Below the pieces are notes generated by a model, which had not been told where the DNA came from, searched no databases, and saw only the letters and a list, made by a program, of their open reading frames with translations. A stretch of 64,000 nt of DNA from Bombella dulcis (GTDB taxonomy: Bacteria; Pseudomonadota; Alphaproteobacteria; Acetobacterales; Acetobacteraceae). Positions 7,976 through 17,394 of this stretch are shown piece after piece. Numbering within the stretch: the first letter of the stretch is position 1; each line of letters starts with the position of its first letter. Where the stretch lies: positions 248,001 through 312,000 of the forward strand of contig NZ_JANIDV010000001.1 in assembly GCF_026385505.1 (NCBI RefSeq), read 5' to 3'. The translations under genes were made by a program, and so were the position numbers.

Positions 7976-10177
7976 ATGCCCATAGTAGACGACGTGACGT
8001 TCACTGAGACGACAATGGCAAGCGGGGTGAAGCAGACGCATGACGCCCGCTTCATAAACCGGGAGCTTGGCTGGCTGGATTTCAACCAGCGTGTCTTGGA
8101 TGAAGCCGAGAATGCGGAAACGCCGCTGCTGGAGCGGCTGCGTTTTCTCTCCATCAGTGCGGGCAATATGGATGAGTTCTATGCCGTCCGTGTGGCCGGT
8201 CTGGTGGATCAGCTGAAGAGTGGCAGCGGGAAGAAAAGCCCTGAGGGCCTTACCCCGGCCCAGCAGCTTGAGGCGGTGCGGCGTCAGGCATGGCATCTCC
8301 AGCAGGAGCAGCAGCGCATCTGGCTGTCCATGCAGGATGAGCTGGAAAAGAATGACATTCTCCTGAAGGATGTCGGGAAGCTGCATCATCATGACCAGGA
8401 ATGGCTGGCCACCTATTTCGAGAAACAGCTTTTTCCTGTCCTCACACCCCTGACACTGAACCCGACGCATCCGCTGCCGTTCATCTTCAGTGGCGGGCAG
8501 GCTCTGGTCCTTCATCTCAGGGAGCCGAAGACGCGGCAGCATGTTATGGATGGCATGGTGCTGCTGCCGCAGCAGCTTCCCCGCTTTATCCGTCTGCCGG
8601 ACCGTCATGGTGAAATCCGGTTCGTCATGCTGGAAGATGTCATCTCCCATTTTGCGAAGCGGCTCTATCCGGGGATGCATGCAACACGCCTGAGCATGCT
8701 GCGCCTCGTCCGTGATCTGGATGTTGCGCTTGAGGAAGATGCCGAGGACCTGTTGAACACCTTCGAGAAGGCCGTGAAGGAGCGGCGGCGTGGGGTCTGC
8801 ATCCATCTGGAGGTGGACGGGCACCTGCCGAAGCACCTGCTCCGCAAGCTGGGTGTTGCCAGGGATGAGGTCGTCCATCTGAAAACGATGGTTGGTGTGG
8901 GGGATGTCAAGCAGCTCATCATCTCGGACAGGCCCGAGCTGCTCTTCAGGCCCTATCATGCCAGCATTCCGCAGCGTGTCATGCAGCATAACGGGGATTA
9001 TTTCGCCACGATTCGGGAGAAAGACCTCGTCGTCCATCATCCCTATGAGAGCTTCGACACAGTTGTCCATTTTCTTCAGCAGGCGGCACGGGACCCTGAT
9101 GTGCTGTCCATCAAGCAGTCCATCTATCGGACATCTCATGACAGCCCGATCGTGGATGCCCTGATTGAGGCGGTCGAGGCGGGCAAGTCCGTCACGGTCG
9201 AGGTCGAGCTGCGCGCCCGTTTTGATGAAGAGGCCAACATCCGTCTTGCCCGTGCCCTGGAAACCAGAGGCGTGCAGGTGGTGTATGGGCTTGCCGCCTA
9301 CAAGACCCACGCCAAGATGATCCTTGTTGTCAGGCGGGAAGGGGATCATCTCCAGTCCTACGCCCATTACGGCACGGGCAACTATCATCCCAATACGGCC
9401 AAGATTTACACCGACATTTCCTACTTCACCTGCAACCCTGTTCTGGTTGAGGACTGTGCCCGGCTCTTCAACTGCATTACCGGTGCGGCCGTACCGGAGC
9501 TTGAGGCCGTGGCCTTCTCGCCAGTCACCATCCGGCCGACACTGGAAAAACTGGTGCGGGATGAGATGGAGCATGTCCGTGCCGGACGCCCCGGCCAGAT
9601 ATGGCTGAAAATGAACAGCCTCGTGGACAGGAAGCTGATCGACCTGCTCTATGAAGCGTCACAGGCAGGGGTGAAAATCACCATCGTGGTGCGTGGCATA
9701 TGCAGCCTGCGGCCGGGTGTTCCGGGGCTTTCCGAGGGGATTGAGGTCCGGTCCATCGTGGGGCGGTATCTGGAACATGCCCGTGTCTTCGCCTTTGGTA
9801 ACGGCCATGCCTTGCCATCCGGCCATGCCAGACTGTTCATCGCATCGGCTGACTGGATGAAGCGGAACATGGACCGGCGCATCGAGGCCATGGTGCCCAT
9901 CCTTGATGAGGAGGCCTATGACCGCATCCTCGGCGAGATCATGGTGGTGAATGTCAGCGATACCCTGCAGAGCTGGGAAATGCTGCCGGATGGTGGCTGG
10001 AAACGTGTCGACCCCGGCCCCAGCCCTCTTTCCGCACATAATTATTTTATGGAAAAGGCGTTTTCTTCAGATAAAGAGGCAGAAGCTCCGGTGAATCCCC
10101 AGCCGGACCCCGCAGACGTTCCGGCGAATCCTCGGCCGGACTCCCATGAAGGGGAAGGGCCTGTGAAGGAGGCGTAA
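7976..10177 (+). CDS. ppk: Polyphosphate kinase 1
   Basis: A 733-residue cytosolic enzyme that makes long-chain inorganic polyphosphate from ATP, reversibly. The N domain begins with FINRELGWLDFNQRVL, typical of PPK1. The two phospholipase D-like C-terminal domains hold the histidine that is autophosphorylated (in YKTHAKMI) and the AHYGTGNYHP motif. Arginine-rich segments for the phosphate channel are present. The C-terminus has a variable Pro/Glu-rich tail of about 40 residues. The ATG at 7976 follows a purine-rich GGGGGAGGGAGAG. It is separated from ppx by only 2 bases, so polyphosphate synthesis and breakdown are co-transcribed. Confidence 0.97.
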   Translation: MPIVDDVTFTETTMASGVKQTHDARFINRELGWLDFNQRVLDEAENAETPLLERLRFLSISAGNMDEFYAVRVAGLVDQLKSGSGKKSPEGLTPAQQLEAVRRQAWHLQQEQQRIWLSMQDELEKNDILLKDVGKLHHHDQEWLATYFEKQLFPVLTPLTLNPTHPLPFIFSGGQALVLHLREPKTRQHVMDGMVLLPQQLPRFIRLPDRHGEIRFVMLEDVISHFAKRLYPGMHATRLSMLRLVRDLDVALEEDAEDLLNTFEKAVKERRRGVCIHLEVDGHLPKHLLRKLGVARDEVVHLKTMVGVGDVKQLIISDRPELLFRPYHASIPQRVMQHNGDYFATIREKDLVVHHPYESFDTVVHFLQQAARDPDVLSIKQSIYRTSHDSPIVDALIEAVEAGKSVTVEVELRARFDEEANIRLARALETRGVQVVYGLAAYKTHAKMILVVRREGDHLQSYAHYGTGNYHPNTAKIYTDISYFTCNPVLVEDCARLFNCITGAAVPELEAVAFSPVTIRPTLEKLVRDEMEHVRAGRPGQIWLKMNSLVDRKLIDLLYEASQAGVKITIVVRGICSLRPGVPGLSEGIEVRSIVGRYLEHARVFAFGNGHALPSGHARLFIASADWMKRNMDRRIEAMVPILDEEAYDRILGEIMVVNVSDTLQSWEMLPDGGWKRVDPGPSPLSAHNYFMEKAFSSDKEAEAPVNPQPDPADVPANPRPDSHEGEGPVKEA

Positions 10178-10179
10178 GA

Positions 10180-11691
10180 ATGGTACATACGGCAGCGCAG
10201 TGGGAAGAGCGACGGTCTTGCCGGGCTGCGATCGTGGACCTTGGTTCCAATTCCGTGCGGATGGTGGTGTATGAAGGTGTGGCCCGTAATCCGGTCCCCA
10301 TCTTCAATGAGAAAGCCACGCTGCGCCTCGGTGCGGGGCTGGAGGCCACGGGCATGCTGAGCGAGGAAGGCATCAGCCGCGCGCTGGAGGTCCTTGCCCG
10401 CTATCAGGCGATCGGTCAGGCCATGAAGGTGGACCCTTTCGACGTGCTTGCCACCGCTGCCGTACGGGATGCTCATAACGGGGCGGATTTTGTCAGGGAA
10501 GCGGTGGCCCGTATGCCGGAGGCCCGCTTCCGTGTGCTGAATGGCGAGGAAGAAGCCGATTATTCCGCTGCCGGTGTTCTCTGTGCCCTGCCTGATGCTG
10601 ACGGCGTCGTGGCGGATATTGGCGGGGGATCGCTTGAGCTGATCCGTGTGAAGGATGGCTCCTATTTTGAGGCTGGCACGACCCCGCTTGGGGTGATCCG
10701 GCTGAGGGAACGGTCACAGGAAGATTTGGGGGACGCTGGCAAGATTGCCAGAAAGACCCTGGCGGATGTGACATGGCTGGAGACGGTGGCCGGGAAGCCG
10801 CTCTATCTGGTGGGCGGGGCGTTCCGGGCACTGGCCCGGCTGCACATCGCTCGCATGGGCTATCCCCTGAACATGGTGCATCTCTTCCGTCTTGGCCGGG
10901 ATGAGGCGGAAGAAATGGCCGAATGGATCATCGGGGCCAGCCGCAAGCAGATGGAAAAGATCGGCAACGTGCCTCGCAAGAGGATGGTTGATGCACCTTT
11001 TGCTGCCCAGGTGCTGCTGGCCCTGCTGGCACAGACGAAAGCGCAGGAGGTCGTCTTCAGCGCGGAAGGGCTGCGGGAAGGCTGGTACATGCGTGAGGTT
11101 GCGGCCTCGGTTGCGGAAGAGAACCCCATGGAGGCTCTGGCCCGGGAGATGGCAGGGCGGCTGGGTCGCAATGCGTCTCTGGCTGAACCCCTGATCACAT
11201 GGGTGGCTCCGGTTTTCCTGACGGGGCTGGACTGGGTGGAAGATGCGTTTCTGGCAGCCCAGTTCAGGTTGGCCTGTATCATTTCTGACATCGGTTCCTA
11301 TGATCATCCACAATATCGGGCCGAGCAGACCTACCGGCGTGTCCTGTACTGTCATGGTGTAGGCTTTTCCCATGAATCACGAGCGTTTCTCGCCCTCGTG
11401 CTGGCCGTGCGGTATGAGGTGAACCGGGATGATCCGGTGCTGGAGCCTTCACGCCGCCTGCTGAGCAAGGAGCGGTACGAGGCCGCCATCCAGCTGGGGC
11501 TGGCCCTGCGGCTGGTCTATACGCTGTGTGCTGGTACGGATGTCCTGTTGGAAGGCACGCATCTTGCCGTGAAGGATGATAAGCTGGTGCTCAGCCTGCA
11601 TGGGAGCCGTCTGCGTTCTGGTGGCAGTGCCATCTCCCGTCAGCTGGATCGTCTGGCCGAAGCTCTGGGGCTGAAACCTCTGCTGCGATAA
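10180..11691 (+). CDS. ppx: Exopolyphosphatase / Ppx-GppA phosphatase
   Basis: A 503-residue phosphatase of the ASKHA (actin/hexokinase) fold that removes terminal phosphate from polyphosphate and, in some relatives, hydrolyses pppGpp. The phosphate-binding loops are AIVDLGSNSVRMVVYE near residue 17 and VVADIGGGSLELI near residue 146. The C-terminal helical part resembles the HD-like domain of Ppx. Its start is 2 bases after the ppk stop, so the pair is a classical ppk-ppx operon. Ppx and GppA activities cannot be separated from sequence. Confidence 0.95.
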   Translation: MVHTAAQWEERRSCRAAIVDLGSNSVRMVVYEGVARNPVPIFNEKATLRLGAGLEATGMLSEEGISRALEVLARYQAIGQAMKVDPFDVLATAAVRDAHNGADFVREAVARMPEARFRVLNGEEEADYSAAGVLCALPDADGVVADIGGGSLELIRVKDGSYFEAGTTPLGVIRLRERSQEDLGDAGKIARKTLADVTWLETVAGKPLYLVGGAFRALARLHIARMGYPLNMVHLFRLGRDEAEEMAEWIIGASRKQMEKIGNVPRKRMVDAPFAAQVLLALLAQTKAQEVVFSAEGLREGWYMREVAASVAEENPMEALAREMAGRLGRNASLAEPLITWVAPVFLTGLDWVEDAFLAAQFRLACIISDIGSYDHPQYRAEQTYRRVLYCHGVGFSHESRAFLALVLAVRYEVNRDDPVLEPSRRLLSKERYEAAIQLGLALRLVYTLCAGTDVLLEGTHLAVKDDKLVLSLHGSRLRSGGSAISRQLDRLAEALGLKPLLR

Positions 11692-11696
11692 CGGCC

Positions 11697-12440
11697 GTGA
11701 CGCCGAAAAGGAACCAGCACCATCATGGTGTCTGGTTTCTCACACGCCCTGTCCTTTTTGGGTTCATGGGATGCGTGTTCATACTGGCGGTCATGCTGCC
11801 GCCCGCCCTTGCCAGTCTTCATCATGGTAGTAATGCGCTCTGGCGGGTCGTCCAGCAGTGCGGCGTGACGCCTGACCACAAGCCCTGCACGGTCTATGAC
11901 CCGGAGAAGGGATATGTCCTGTACAAGGTCAGGGCTGGAAAGGGTCAGTATCTTCTCCTGCCGACCCGGCGACTGCATGGCATTGAGGAAGAGGCCCTGT
12001 TGAAGGCGGATACACCCGACTATGTGCAGGCGGCATGGACCCACCGGAACCTTGTAAGCAGGGCCTATGGCCATTCCATCCCGGATGACCGGCTGTCTCT
12101 GGCCATCAATTCCCGCACGATCCGCAGTCAGGAGCAGCTTCATGTCCATATTGACTGCCTGCGGGCAGACATCCGGCAGATCGTGACTGGTCTGAAGGGA
12201 GAGCAGGGAGATGTCATGCTGCGTGGGCATGAGTATCACTGGTGGCTGATCCCATCCCTGACACCGTCTCCCCTGCTGAGTGTTCCCTTTTTTCCTGAAG
12301 GGGCGGACAGTCAGGAGCGGGGATATTATGGACTGGTCATCACCCCCCTGAAAGGACAGTTCCTGTTACTGCGCAGCCGTGCCCACGGGATGAACTGGGC
12401 ATTTACTGAAGAATTGCAGGACCATCGCTGCAGTCTCTGA
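11697..12440 (+). CDS. cdh: CDP-diacylglycerol diphosphatase
   Basis: A 247-residue protein with a signal-anchor helix at about residues 17-40 and a periplasmic HIT-like domain. CDP-diacylglycerol pyrophosphatase cleaves CDP-DAG to CMP and phosphatidic acid. The evidence is the motif order LAINSRTIRSQEQLHVHID with Cys following, which is the family core (NS-x-x-x-RSQ-x-QLH-x-H-x-x-C), and the late GMNWAFTEELQDHRC. It starts with GTG 5 bases after the ppx stop, so it appears to be part of the ppk-ppx operon. The pairing with polyphosphate genes is unusual as far as I know; the link may only be shared transcription. Confidence 0.88.
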   Translation: MTPKRNQHHHGVWFLTRPVLFGFMGCVFILAVMLPPALASLHHGSNALWRVVQQCGVTPDHKPCTVYDPEKGYVLYKVRAGKGQYLLLPTRRLHGIEEEALLKADTPDYVQAAWTHRNLVSRAYGHSIPDDRLSLAINSRTIRSQEQLHVHIDCLRADIRQIVTGLKGEQGDVMLRGHEYHWWLIPSLTPSPLLSVPFFPEGADSQERGYYGLVITPLKGQFLLLRSRAHGMNWAFTEELQDHRCSL

Positions 12441-12453
12441 GGAATGCTCCTGC

Positions 12454-12476
12454 CTCCGTCAGTGTGGCTGACGGAG
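12454..12476. terminator. Perfect inverted repeat between convergent cdh and DUF4175 gene
   Basis: CTCCGTCAG (12454-12462) and CTGACGGAG (12468-12476) form a 9-base stem around TGTGG. There is no T run on either strand, so it may be a weak or Rho-assisted end point rather than a classical terminator. It overlaps the last codons of the DUF4175 gene. Confidence 0.4.
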
Positions 12477-15119
12477 AGGTGCCAGCAGGCGGTTCAGATA
12501 GTCCAGCTCACTCTGGGGGCGGGTACGGTCAGAGGCCCGCCGTTGCAGCTCACGTTCGATGTCATGGGCACGGTTGCGCTCATGATCCGGGATGTGGGCA
12601 TCAGAGTCGGGGCTGTCATCCATCTTCCGGCCCAGAGGGTCCTGATTGTCAGGCTGTTTCTCGTCCTCATCGTGGCTGTCATCATCCTGACCACTGTTCG
12701 GGTCGTCGTCAGGTGAGGCCGTGGTGGCACCATTCTGCTCATCTGGAGAGCTGGCGGAGGATGGCGGTGGAATGAAGCCGAGGCGTCCCTTGCTGCCTTT
12801 GCTGGCCTCGGACTGGTTCTGGTTCATGTCATGCCGGGACTGTGAAAGGTCGTTCAGGACGGTCTGAATGTTTTTCACGCTGTCCTCATCCTGACGGGTG
12901 GCCAGACTTTTCAGCACCAGCCCCATGTCTTTTTCTGCTTTCAGCAGATTGGACATTTTCTTTTTCGTCAGGGTTTCCCCACGGTGGTTGAGTGTTCTGG
13001 CCAGCAGGCGCAGGGCATATTGTGTGGCATGGTCCTGCTGGCGGGCATCGGCATGGCGCAGGACAGCGTCCTGGTTCAGTGCTGAGGCACCAGCGGGTGC
13101 AGTCGCCATGCCCAGCTGGCTGAGAAGTTCGGCCGTGGACATCTGGGAGATGTCCTTGTGCTGGGCATCCGTTTCCGGGGGAGGCTGCTCGGCAGAAAGG
13201 CGTTTCTGGGCATGGTTCAGCAGGTCCGTTTCCTGCCGGATGAGGTCCCGCAGGGCGAGACGCTGCGTGCGGGCTTCTGCCTGTGCCTGCATGGAGGCTG
13301 CCAGAGCCTGCATGTCGGGCAGGGTGGCCTGCCGGAGCTGTTCGGCAGGTTCCACCATGTCACGGAGATGTTCCAGAGCCTGGGGTGTTTTCCCTGCCAG
13401 GGCATCGGACTGGACCCGTCCGGCCAGATGGACCCAGGGCATTCCCCGGCCTCCCGGCATGGGCATGATCAGGCCATTCCGGCTGGCTTTCTGGAAGATG
13501 AAAGCCATATGGCCATCCAGGGCAGCTTTCAGTTTTTCCAGCTCATCATGCAGTGTCTGCTGTTCGCCTGATGGCGGTGGCGCAGGGTGCTCTCCCAGGG
13601 CAAGGAGATGCAGCCTTATGGCATTCTGCAGGGCACGGACATGCAGCATGGAGGCGGCAATGTCCCTGCCAGACTGGGAGCGGTCTTCCGCATACAGGGC
13701 CATGAACCAGAGCTGATCATTAAGGGCACTGACGGACAGGTTCCCGGCGGCCTGATGTTGCAGGAGAACCAGTGGAAAGGACAGGTCCGTGGGCAGGGGC
13801 AGAGCTGTCAGAAGACCGAGCATATGAGCCGCCTGTGTCTGGTTGGCCTGCCCCGTGGCAAGATGGAGCCGCAGTTCAAGCAGTGCCCGGCTCAGCGGGT
13901 CATGGAACGGGCGGTGCCCCAGACGGAAGGTCTGCGGCTGGGAGCAGCTCTGTTTTCCTGACCCGCTCTTTGCGCAGAGTGCGCCTACGACGTCCAGTCC
14001 GGCAAAGGGGCTGTCAGAAAGGTCAAGCCGTGTCTCCCCCTTGGCCCTGGACGGATGTTTTTCCAGTGGGAGAGGACGTACCAGCCGGTATTTCGGGTCA
14101 GCCTGACGGGAAGGCGGAATGATGGGCTGGAGCTGGACTTCCAGCTCTGCAACACCATGAGGCTGGGCCACGGACCAGGGGAAGCTGGTATACCAGTCCT
14201 GGTCTTTGGCTCCTGCCCTGCCTGTCCAGCGGACATCGGGGGGCGTATCGGGACTGATCTGCATGGACCAGCGTCCCAGCCTGCGGCCCCGGATGGACAG
14301 GGTGACGGTAGCACTTTTCTGGAGGATGCTTTCAATCTGCCAGCCACCATTATGCAGGTGCATGTGCCTAACATGAGCGGCACCGTGCAGGGAGGGCCGA
14401 CCGGCAGGGGCTTCCACGACAACATGAAGCTGGGCACCTTCCGGCAGTGAAAGGGGGGCCGTGCCGTGGGCTGACAGGAAGAGGGGAGGACCGGGGGCGT
14501 AGGAGGGTCGGTCGATCCATACCTGCATGGCGGGGATGGGTGTGGCGTCATCATCCATGCCGGGGATGAAGCCCGCTTTCAGCTGGAGGCCCGCCTGTGT
14601 TCCGGAGAAACAGCCAAGCACGAAGAGACCCGCCACGACCAGAGAGGCCGTCAGCCAGCCTGCCCAGTGTGGGAAGAAACGGGGCGGGCGGAGATGGAGC
14701 GTCTCCAGAGACGCCAGAAGCCGCTGCCGGTGGATGGCCCAGAGCTGGCCTTCCCTGAGCTTCTGGTCTTCAGGAAGGTTCCCCGGCAGGGCGGGACTGT
14801 CTGTTAGGGCGGCGAGTGGAGGGAACCCGAGGCCGGAATCCCGTTCAATCCGCTGGTCAACCTGCTTCAGGGTAGGGCGTGGGAGATGGTGGAGACACCG
14901 GACTGCCCATCCGATGACAGTGCCGAAGCAGGCCAGCTCCAGCAGGCCGTGCAGCCAGTCCGGCAGTGACTGGGGAAGATGGAGCAGAGCCGCACAGCCC
15001 CACAGTCCGGCCAGCAGGGCGGGCCAGCGGGCATGGTACCAGTACTGTTCGACACGCAGCCGACGGTAGGCCTGCCGTTTGAGACGGGCAAAGCGGGGAG
15101 GGAGAAGGGCAGCCTTCAC
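12459..15119 (-). CDS. TIGR02302/DUF4175 family membrane protein
   Basis: A large alphaproteobacterial protein of unknown function (about 886 residues from the GTG at 15119). Two hydrophobic segments lie close to the N-terminus (ALLAGLWGCAALLHL and the LELACFGTVIGWAV stretch), a third is at about residue 165 (WLTASLVVAGLFVLGCF), then comes a large periplasmic part and a long helical C-terminal half. The last 150 residues are very acidic and rich in Asn, Asp, Gln and Ser and look disordered. The frame stays open upstream to 15218, with an ATG at 15173, but these overlap lysA and have no visible ribosome site; GTG at 15119 is four bases past the lysA stop. It follows lysA directly, an arrangement common in Acetobacteraceae. 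Confidence 0.85.
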   Translation of the reverse strand: MKAALLPPRFARLKRQAYRRLRVEQYWYHARWPALLAGLWGCAALLHLPQSLPDWLHGLLELACFGTVIGWAVRCLHHLPRPTLKQVDQRIERDSGLGFPPLAALTDSPALPGNLPEDQKLREGQLWAIHRQRLLASLETLHLRPPRFFPHWAGWLTASLVVAGLFVLGCFSGTQAGLQLKAGFIPGMDDDATPIPAMQVWIDRPSYAPGPPLFLSAHGTAPLSLPEGAQLHVVVEAPAGRPSLHGAAHVRHMHLHNGGWQIESILQKSATVTLSIRGRRLGRWSMQISPDTPPDVRWTGRAGAKDQDWYTSFPWSVAQPHGVAELEVQLQPIIPPSRQADPKYRLVRPLPLEKHPSRAKGETRLDLSDSPFAGLDVVGALCAKSGSGKQSCSQPQTFRLGHRPFHDPLSRALLELRLHLATGQANQTQAAHMLGLLTALPLPTDLSFPLVLLQHQAAGNLSVSALNDQLWFMALYAEDRSQSGRDIAASMLHVRALQNAIRLHLLALGEHPAPPPSGEQQTLHDELEKLKAALDGHMAFIFQKASRNGLIMPMPGGRGMPWVHLAGRVQSDALAGKTPQALEHLRDMVEPAEQLRQATLPDMQALAASMQAQAEARTQRLALRDLIRQETDLLNHAQKRLSAEQPPPETDAQHKDISQMSTAELLSQLGMATAPAGASALNQDAVLRHADARQQDHATQYALRLLARTLNHRGETLTKKKMSNLLKAEKDMGLVLKSLATRQDEDSVKNIQTVLNDLSQSRHDMNQNQSEASKGSKGRLGFIPPPSSASSPDEQNGATTASPDDDPNSGQDDDSHDEDEKQPDNQDPLGRKMDDSPDSDAHIPDHERNRAHDIERELQRRASDRTRPQSELDYLNRLLAPLRQPH

Positions 15120-15123
15120 GATG

Positions 15124-16449
15124 TCAGGGATGGGCCAGCCAGTCGGGGACGGCTTCCTGTGCGAGAAGTTCATCAAGCGTCTGGCGTCTGCGGATGACAG
15201 CCTGCCGGTCGCCATCAATCATGATCTGTGCGGCAAGAGGCCGTGAATTGTAGGTGGAACTCATGACGGTACCATAGGCCCCGGCATCCAGAAGAGCGAC
15301 CAGATCGCCCTTCTTCAGGGAAGGAAGGCGACGCTGGCGCGCGAAGATGTCGCTGCTCTCACAGATGGGGCCGACCACATCCACGACATCCCCGGCTGTG
15401 GTGTCTTCTGGAGTGTGAAGGGGGAGGATGCCGTGCCAGGAATCATACATGGCGGGGCGGACCAGCTCATTCATGCCTGCATCAATGATAACAAAACGGC
15501 GGGCAGCCTCTTTCACGTCGATGACACGGGCCAGAAGCACGCCAGAAGGAGCGGCCAGCCAGCGGCCCGGTTCTACATGGAGCTGCACGTTCAGATCACC
15601 CAGCGTTTCGGCAATGACCTCCGCCAGCATGGAAGGGGGAGGAGCTTTTTCATCACGATAGGCAATGCCAAGACCGCCGCCGCAGTCAATGTCGCTGACA
15701 TGCAGACCGTCTGCCCGCAGGGTTCTGACCAGAGAGGCGATGCGCTCATAGCCCCTGCGGAAGGGGGCTTCCGTCACCATCTGGCTCCCCAGATGGACGG
15801 CAAGACCGATCAGCTCCACGCCGGTCATGTCTGTCTGGGTTTTGCGGTAGAGGGCAGGGACGGTGTCGTGGGCAATACCGAACTTGTCTTCGGCCCGCCC
15901 TGTCGTGATCTTGCTGTGCGTCTGGGCGTCAATGTCCGGATTGACCCGGAAGGCAATGCGGGCACGTCGTTCCAGCTTTCGTGCCAGAGCGTCGAGGCGG
16001 TGCAGCTCTTCCACGCTCTCAACATTGATCTGGCCAATCTGGTGATGGATGGCCAGTTCCAGCTCTTCATCCGTCTTGCCGATGCCGGAAAAAACGATGT
16101 CCTGCGCCCGGATGCCTGCGGCAAGGGCACGGCGCAACTCACCACCGCTGACGACATCGGCTCCGAAACCGCACTGTGCCAGAACGGTCAGGCAGGCCTG
16201 ATGGTCCTGCGCCTTGACGGCAAAATGGCAGTGAACGGGCAGGTTCTTCGCCTCGAAAGCGTCCTTCAGGGCACGGGCACGACGGCGCAGCGTGTCTGCA
16301 CTGATGACCCAGCAGGGGGTGCCATGCTGTCTGGCAAGGTCTGCCAAGGGAGTGCCTTCCATGACCAGCCCTTTGCTGCCCTCGTAGGACAGGTTGGGAT
16401 GGCTGTTCAGGAGGCTCTGAAGTGTCGGATCGGGACGTGTCGAAGTCAT
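15124..16449 (-). CDS. lysA: Diaminopimelate decarboxylase
   Basis: A 441-residue PLP enzyme of the alanine racemase-like fold that performs the last step of lysine synthesis, meso-diaminopimelate to L-lysine. The PLP lysine is in HCHFAVKAQ, the glycine-rich phosphate site is DIDCGGGLGI, and the CESSD motif, where the catalytic cysteine comes from the partner subunit, is in GPICESSDIFA. The ATG at 16449 gives the usual length. It leads the lysA-DUF4175 transcription unit. With dapA at 51096, the window carries two steps of the lysine pathway. Confidence 0.97.
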   Translation of the reverse strand: MTSTRPDPTLQSLLNSHPNLSYEGSKGLVMEGTPLADLARQHGTPCWVISADTLRRRARALKDAFEAKNLPVHCHFAVKAQDHQACLTVLAQCGFGADVVSGGELRRALAAGIRAQDIVFSGIGKTDEELELAIHHQIGQINVESVEELHRLDALARKLERRARIAFRVNPDIDAQTHSKITTGRAEDKFGIAHDTVPALYRKTQTDMTGVELIGLAVHLGSQMVTEAPFRRGYERIASLVRTLRADGLHVSDIDCGGGLGIAYRDEKAPPPSMLAEVIAETLGDLNVQLHVEPGRWLAAPSGVLLARVIDVKEAARRFVIIDAGMNELVRPAMYDSWHGILPLHTPEDTTAGDVVDVVGPICESSDIFARQRRLPSLKKGDLVALLDAGAYGTVMSSTYNSRPLAAQIMIDGDRQAVIRRRQTLDELLAQEAVPDWLAHP

Positions 16450-16571
16450 GCCCGCATGATTACAGATCAGCAGCGAAAATGGAAAGGTGCAACCGGCAGG
16501 AAAGAGGAACGACCGGCGGAGATTTCACGCCTGCCCGTTCATCATTCGCAACATGTTCTCAGGGAGAATGA

Positions 16572-16648
16572 TGGTGCACCCGAGAGGACTCGAACCTCTA
16601 ACCCCCAGATTCGTAGTCTGGTGCTCTATCCAATTGAGCTACGGGTGC
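16572..16648 (-). tRNA. tRNA-Arg (ACG), copy 2 of tandem pair
   Basis: A 77-base cloverleaf on the minus strand with encoded CCA. Acceptor GCACCCG pairs with CGGGTGC. The anticodon stem CCAGA/TCTGG encloses loop CTACGAA, giving anticodon ACG, which reads CGU/CGC/CGA after conversion to inosine. The T loop is TTCGAGT. It is identical to the copy 30 bases upstream and shares its promoter. Confidence 0.96.
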
Positions 16649-16678
16649 AATAGCCCGAATGCCGGGCCTGTAATGGCA

Positions 16679-16755
16679 TGGTGCACCCGAGAGGACTCGA
16701 ACCTCTAACCCCCAGATTCGTAGTCTGGTGCTCTATCCAATTGAGCTACGGGTGC
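16679..16755 (-). tRNA. tRNA-Arg (ACG), copy 1 of tandem pair
   Basis: It has the same 77 bases as the neighbouring tRNA, with anticodon ACG and encoded CCA. It is promoter-proximal. Arginine CGN codons are heavily used in this genome (for example in pyk and rpsB), which fits duplication of this isoacceptor. Confidence 0.96.
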
Positions 16756-16770
16756 GCTATGTTGGTAAAA

Positions 16771-16799
16771 GTTCTATCTGGTCTTTTCTGGTAGTGCAA
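16771..16799 (-). promoter_or_regulatory. Sigma-70 type promoter of the tRNA-Arg pair
   Basis: Read on the minus strand, TTGCAC (16799-16794) and TAGAAC (16776-16771) are separated by exactly 17 bases and sit 16 bases before the mature 5' end of the first tRNA. An imperfect inverted repeat (CCCGCTTGGAA at 16801 and TTCCAGCGGG at 16826) lies just upstream and may end transcription from the lipoprotein gene. Confidence 0.55.
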
Positions 16800-16853
16800 C
16801 CCCGCTTGGAAGTTTTTTAAATATTTTCCAGCGGGATGCCCTGTCCGGCCGGT

Positions 16854-17231
16854 TCAGCGGCGGGTGAGCGAGACATGGGCACGGCAGCGGGGCGACATAT
16901 AGGTGCCGCCAATGGCCGTTCCGACCGGGTAGCCATCAAAAGACTGCCGGTAGGGCGTGCCGTTCATTCCCTTGTCGGTCAGCTCGGCCAGATAGTGCTG
17001 CTGGCCTTTTTCGTAAGTGCCACGCAGGGTGGAGGAGGTCATGCCGGGATTGAAGACGATCTCATGCCCACGGATGCGGAGGGAGGACATGTCGCTGGTC
17101 GGGCAGATGCCCTGCTCGGTGACAAGCTTCCCCATCCACAGGCCATAGGGGTCAGCCGCCGGGTCGGGGAGGGAGGAGCAGGCCCCCAGTGTGCAGAGAC
17201 TGACAAGACAGGTGAGAAAAGCGGGACGCAT
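16854..17231 (-). CDS. Small lipoprotein of unknown function
   Basis: A 125-residue predicted lipoprotein. The signal peptide MRPAFLTCLVSLCTLGAC ends in the lipobox LGAC, so the cysteine at position 18 would be lipidated. The mature part is about 108 residues with scattered cysteines (ICPTSD, PRCRAH) and several Gly/Tyr-rich beta-like stretches. I recognise no named family. ATG at 17231 is chosen because AGGAA lies six bases upstream; the longer reading from 17270 would spoil the signal peptide. It is divergent from guaA. Confidence 0.75.
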   Translation of the reverse strand: MRPAFLTCLVSLCTLGACSSLPDPAADPYGLWMGKLVTEQGICPTSDMSSLRIRGHEIVFNPGMTSSTLRGTYEKGQQHYLAELTDKGMNGTPYRQSFDGYPVGTAIGGTYMSPRCRAHVSLTRR

Positions 17232-17394
17232 GTGCTGTTCCTGAAAGTATGGTTCCGGTGTGCCGGCCACCGCAGAAATCTTTTCCGGAAGGTAAAAACC
17301 GGTGGAGAATAAGGATGACGTTGGCGGTCTATCGTCCTATAGAGACTAGCACGAATTAAGCATTGTGCCATATCCAGCAGGCGAGGGCCGGAAC

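Noticed and set aside
7922..9574. A 550-codon minus-strand frame
   Set aside because: It is antisense to ppk and has no recognisable domain.
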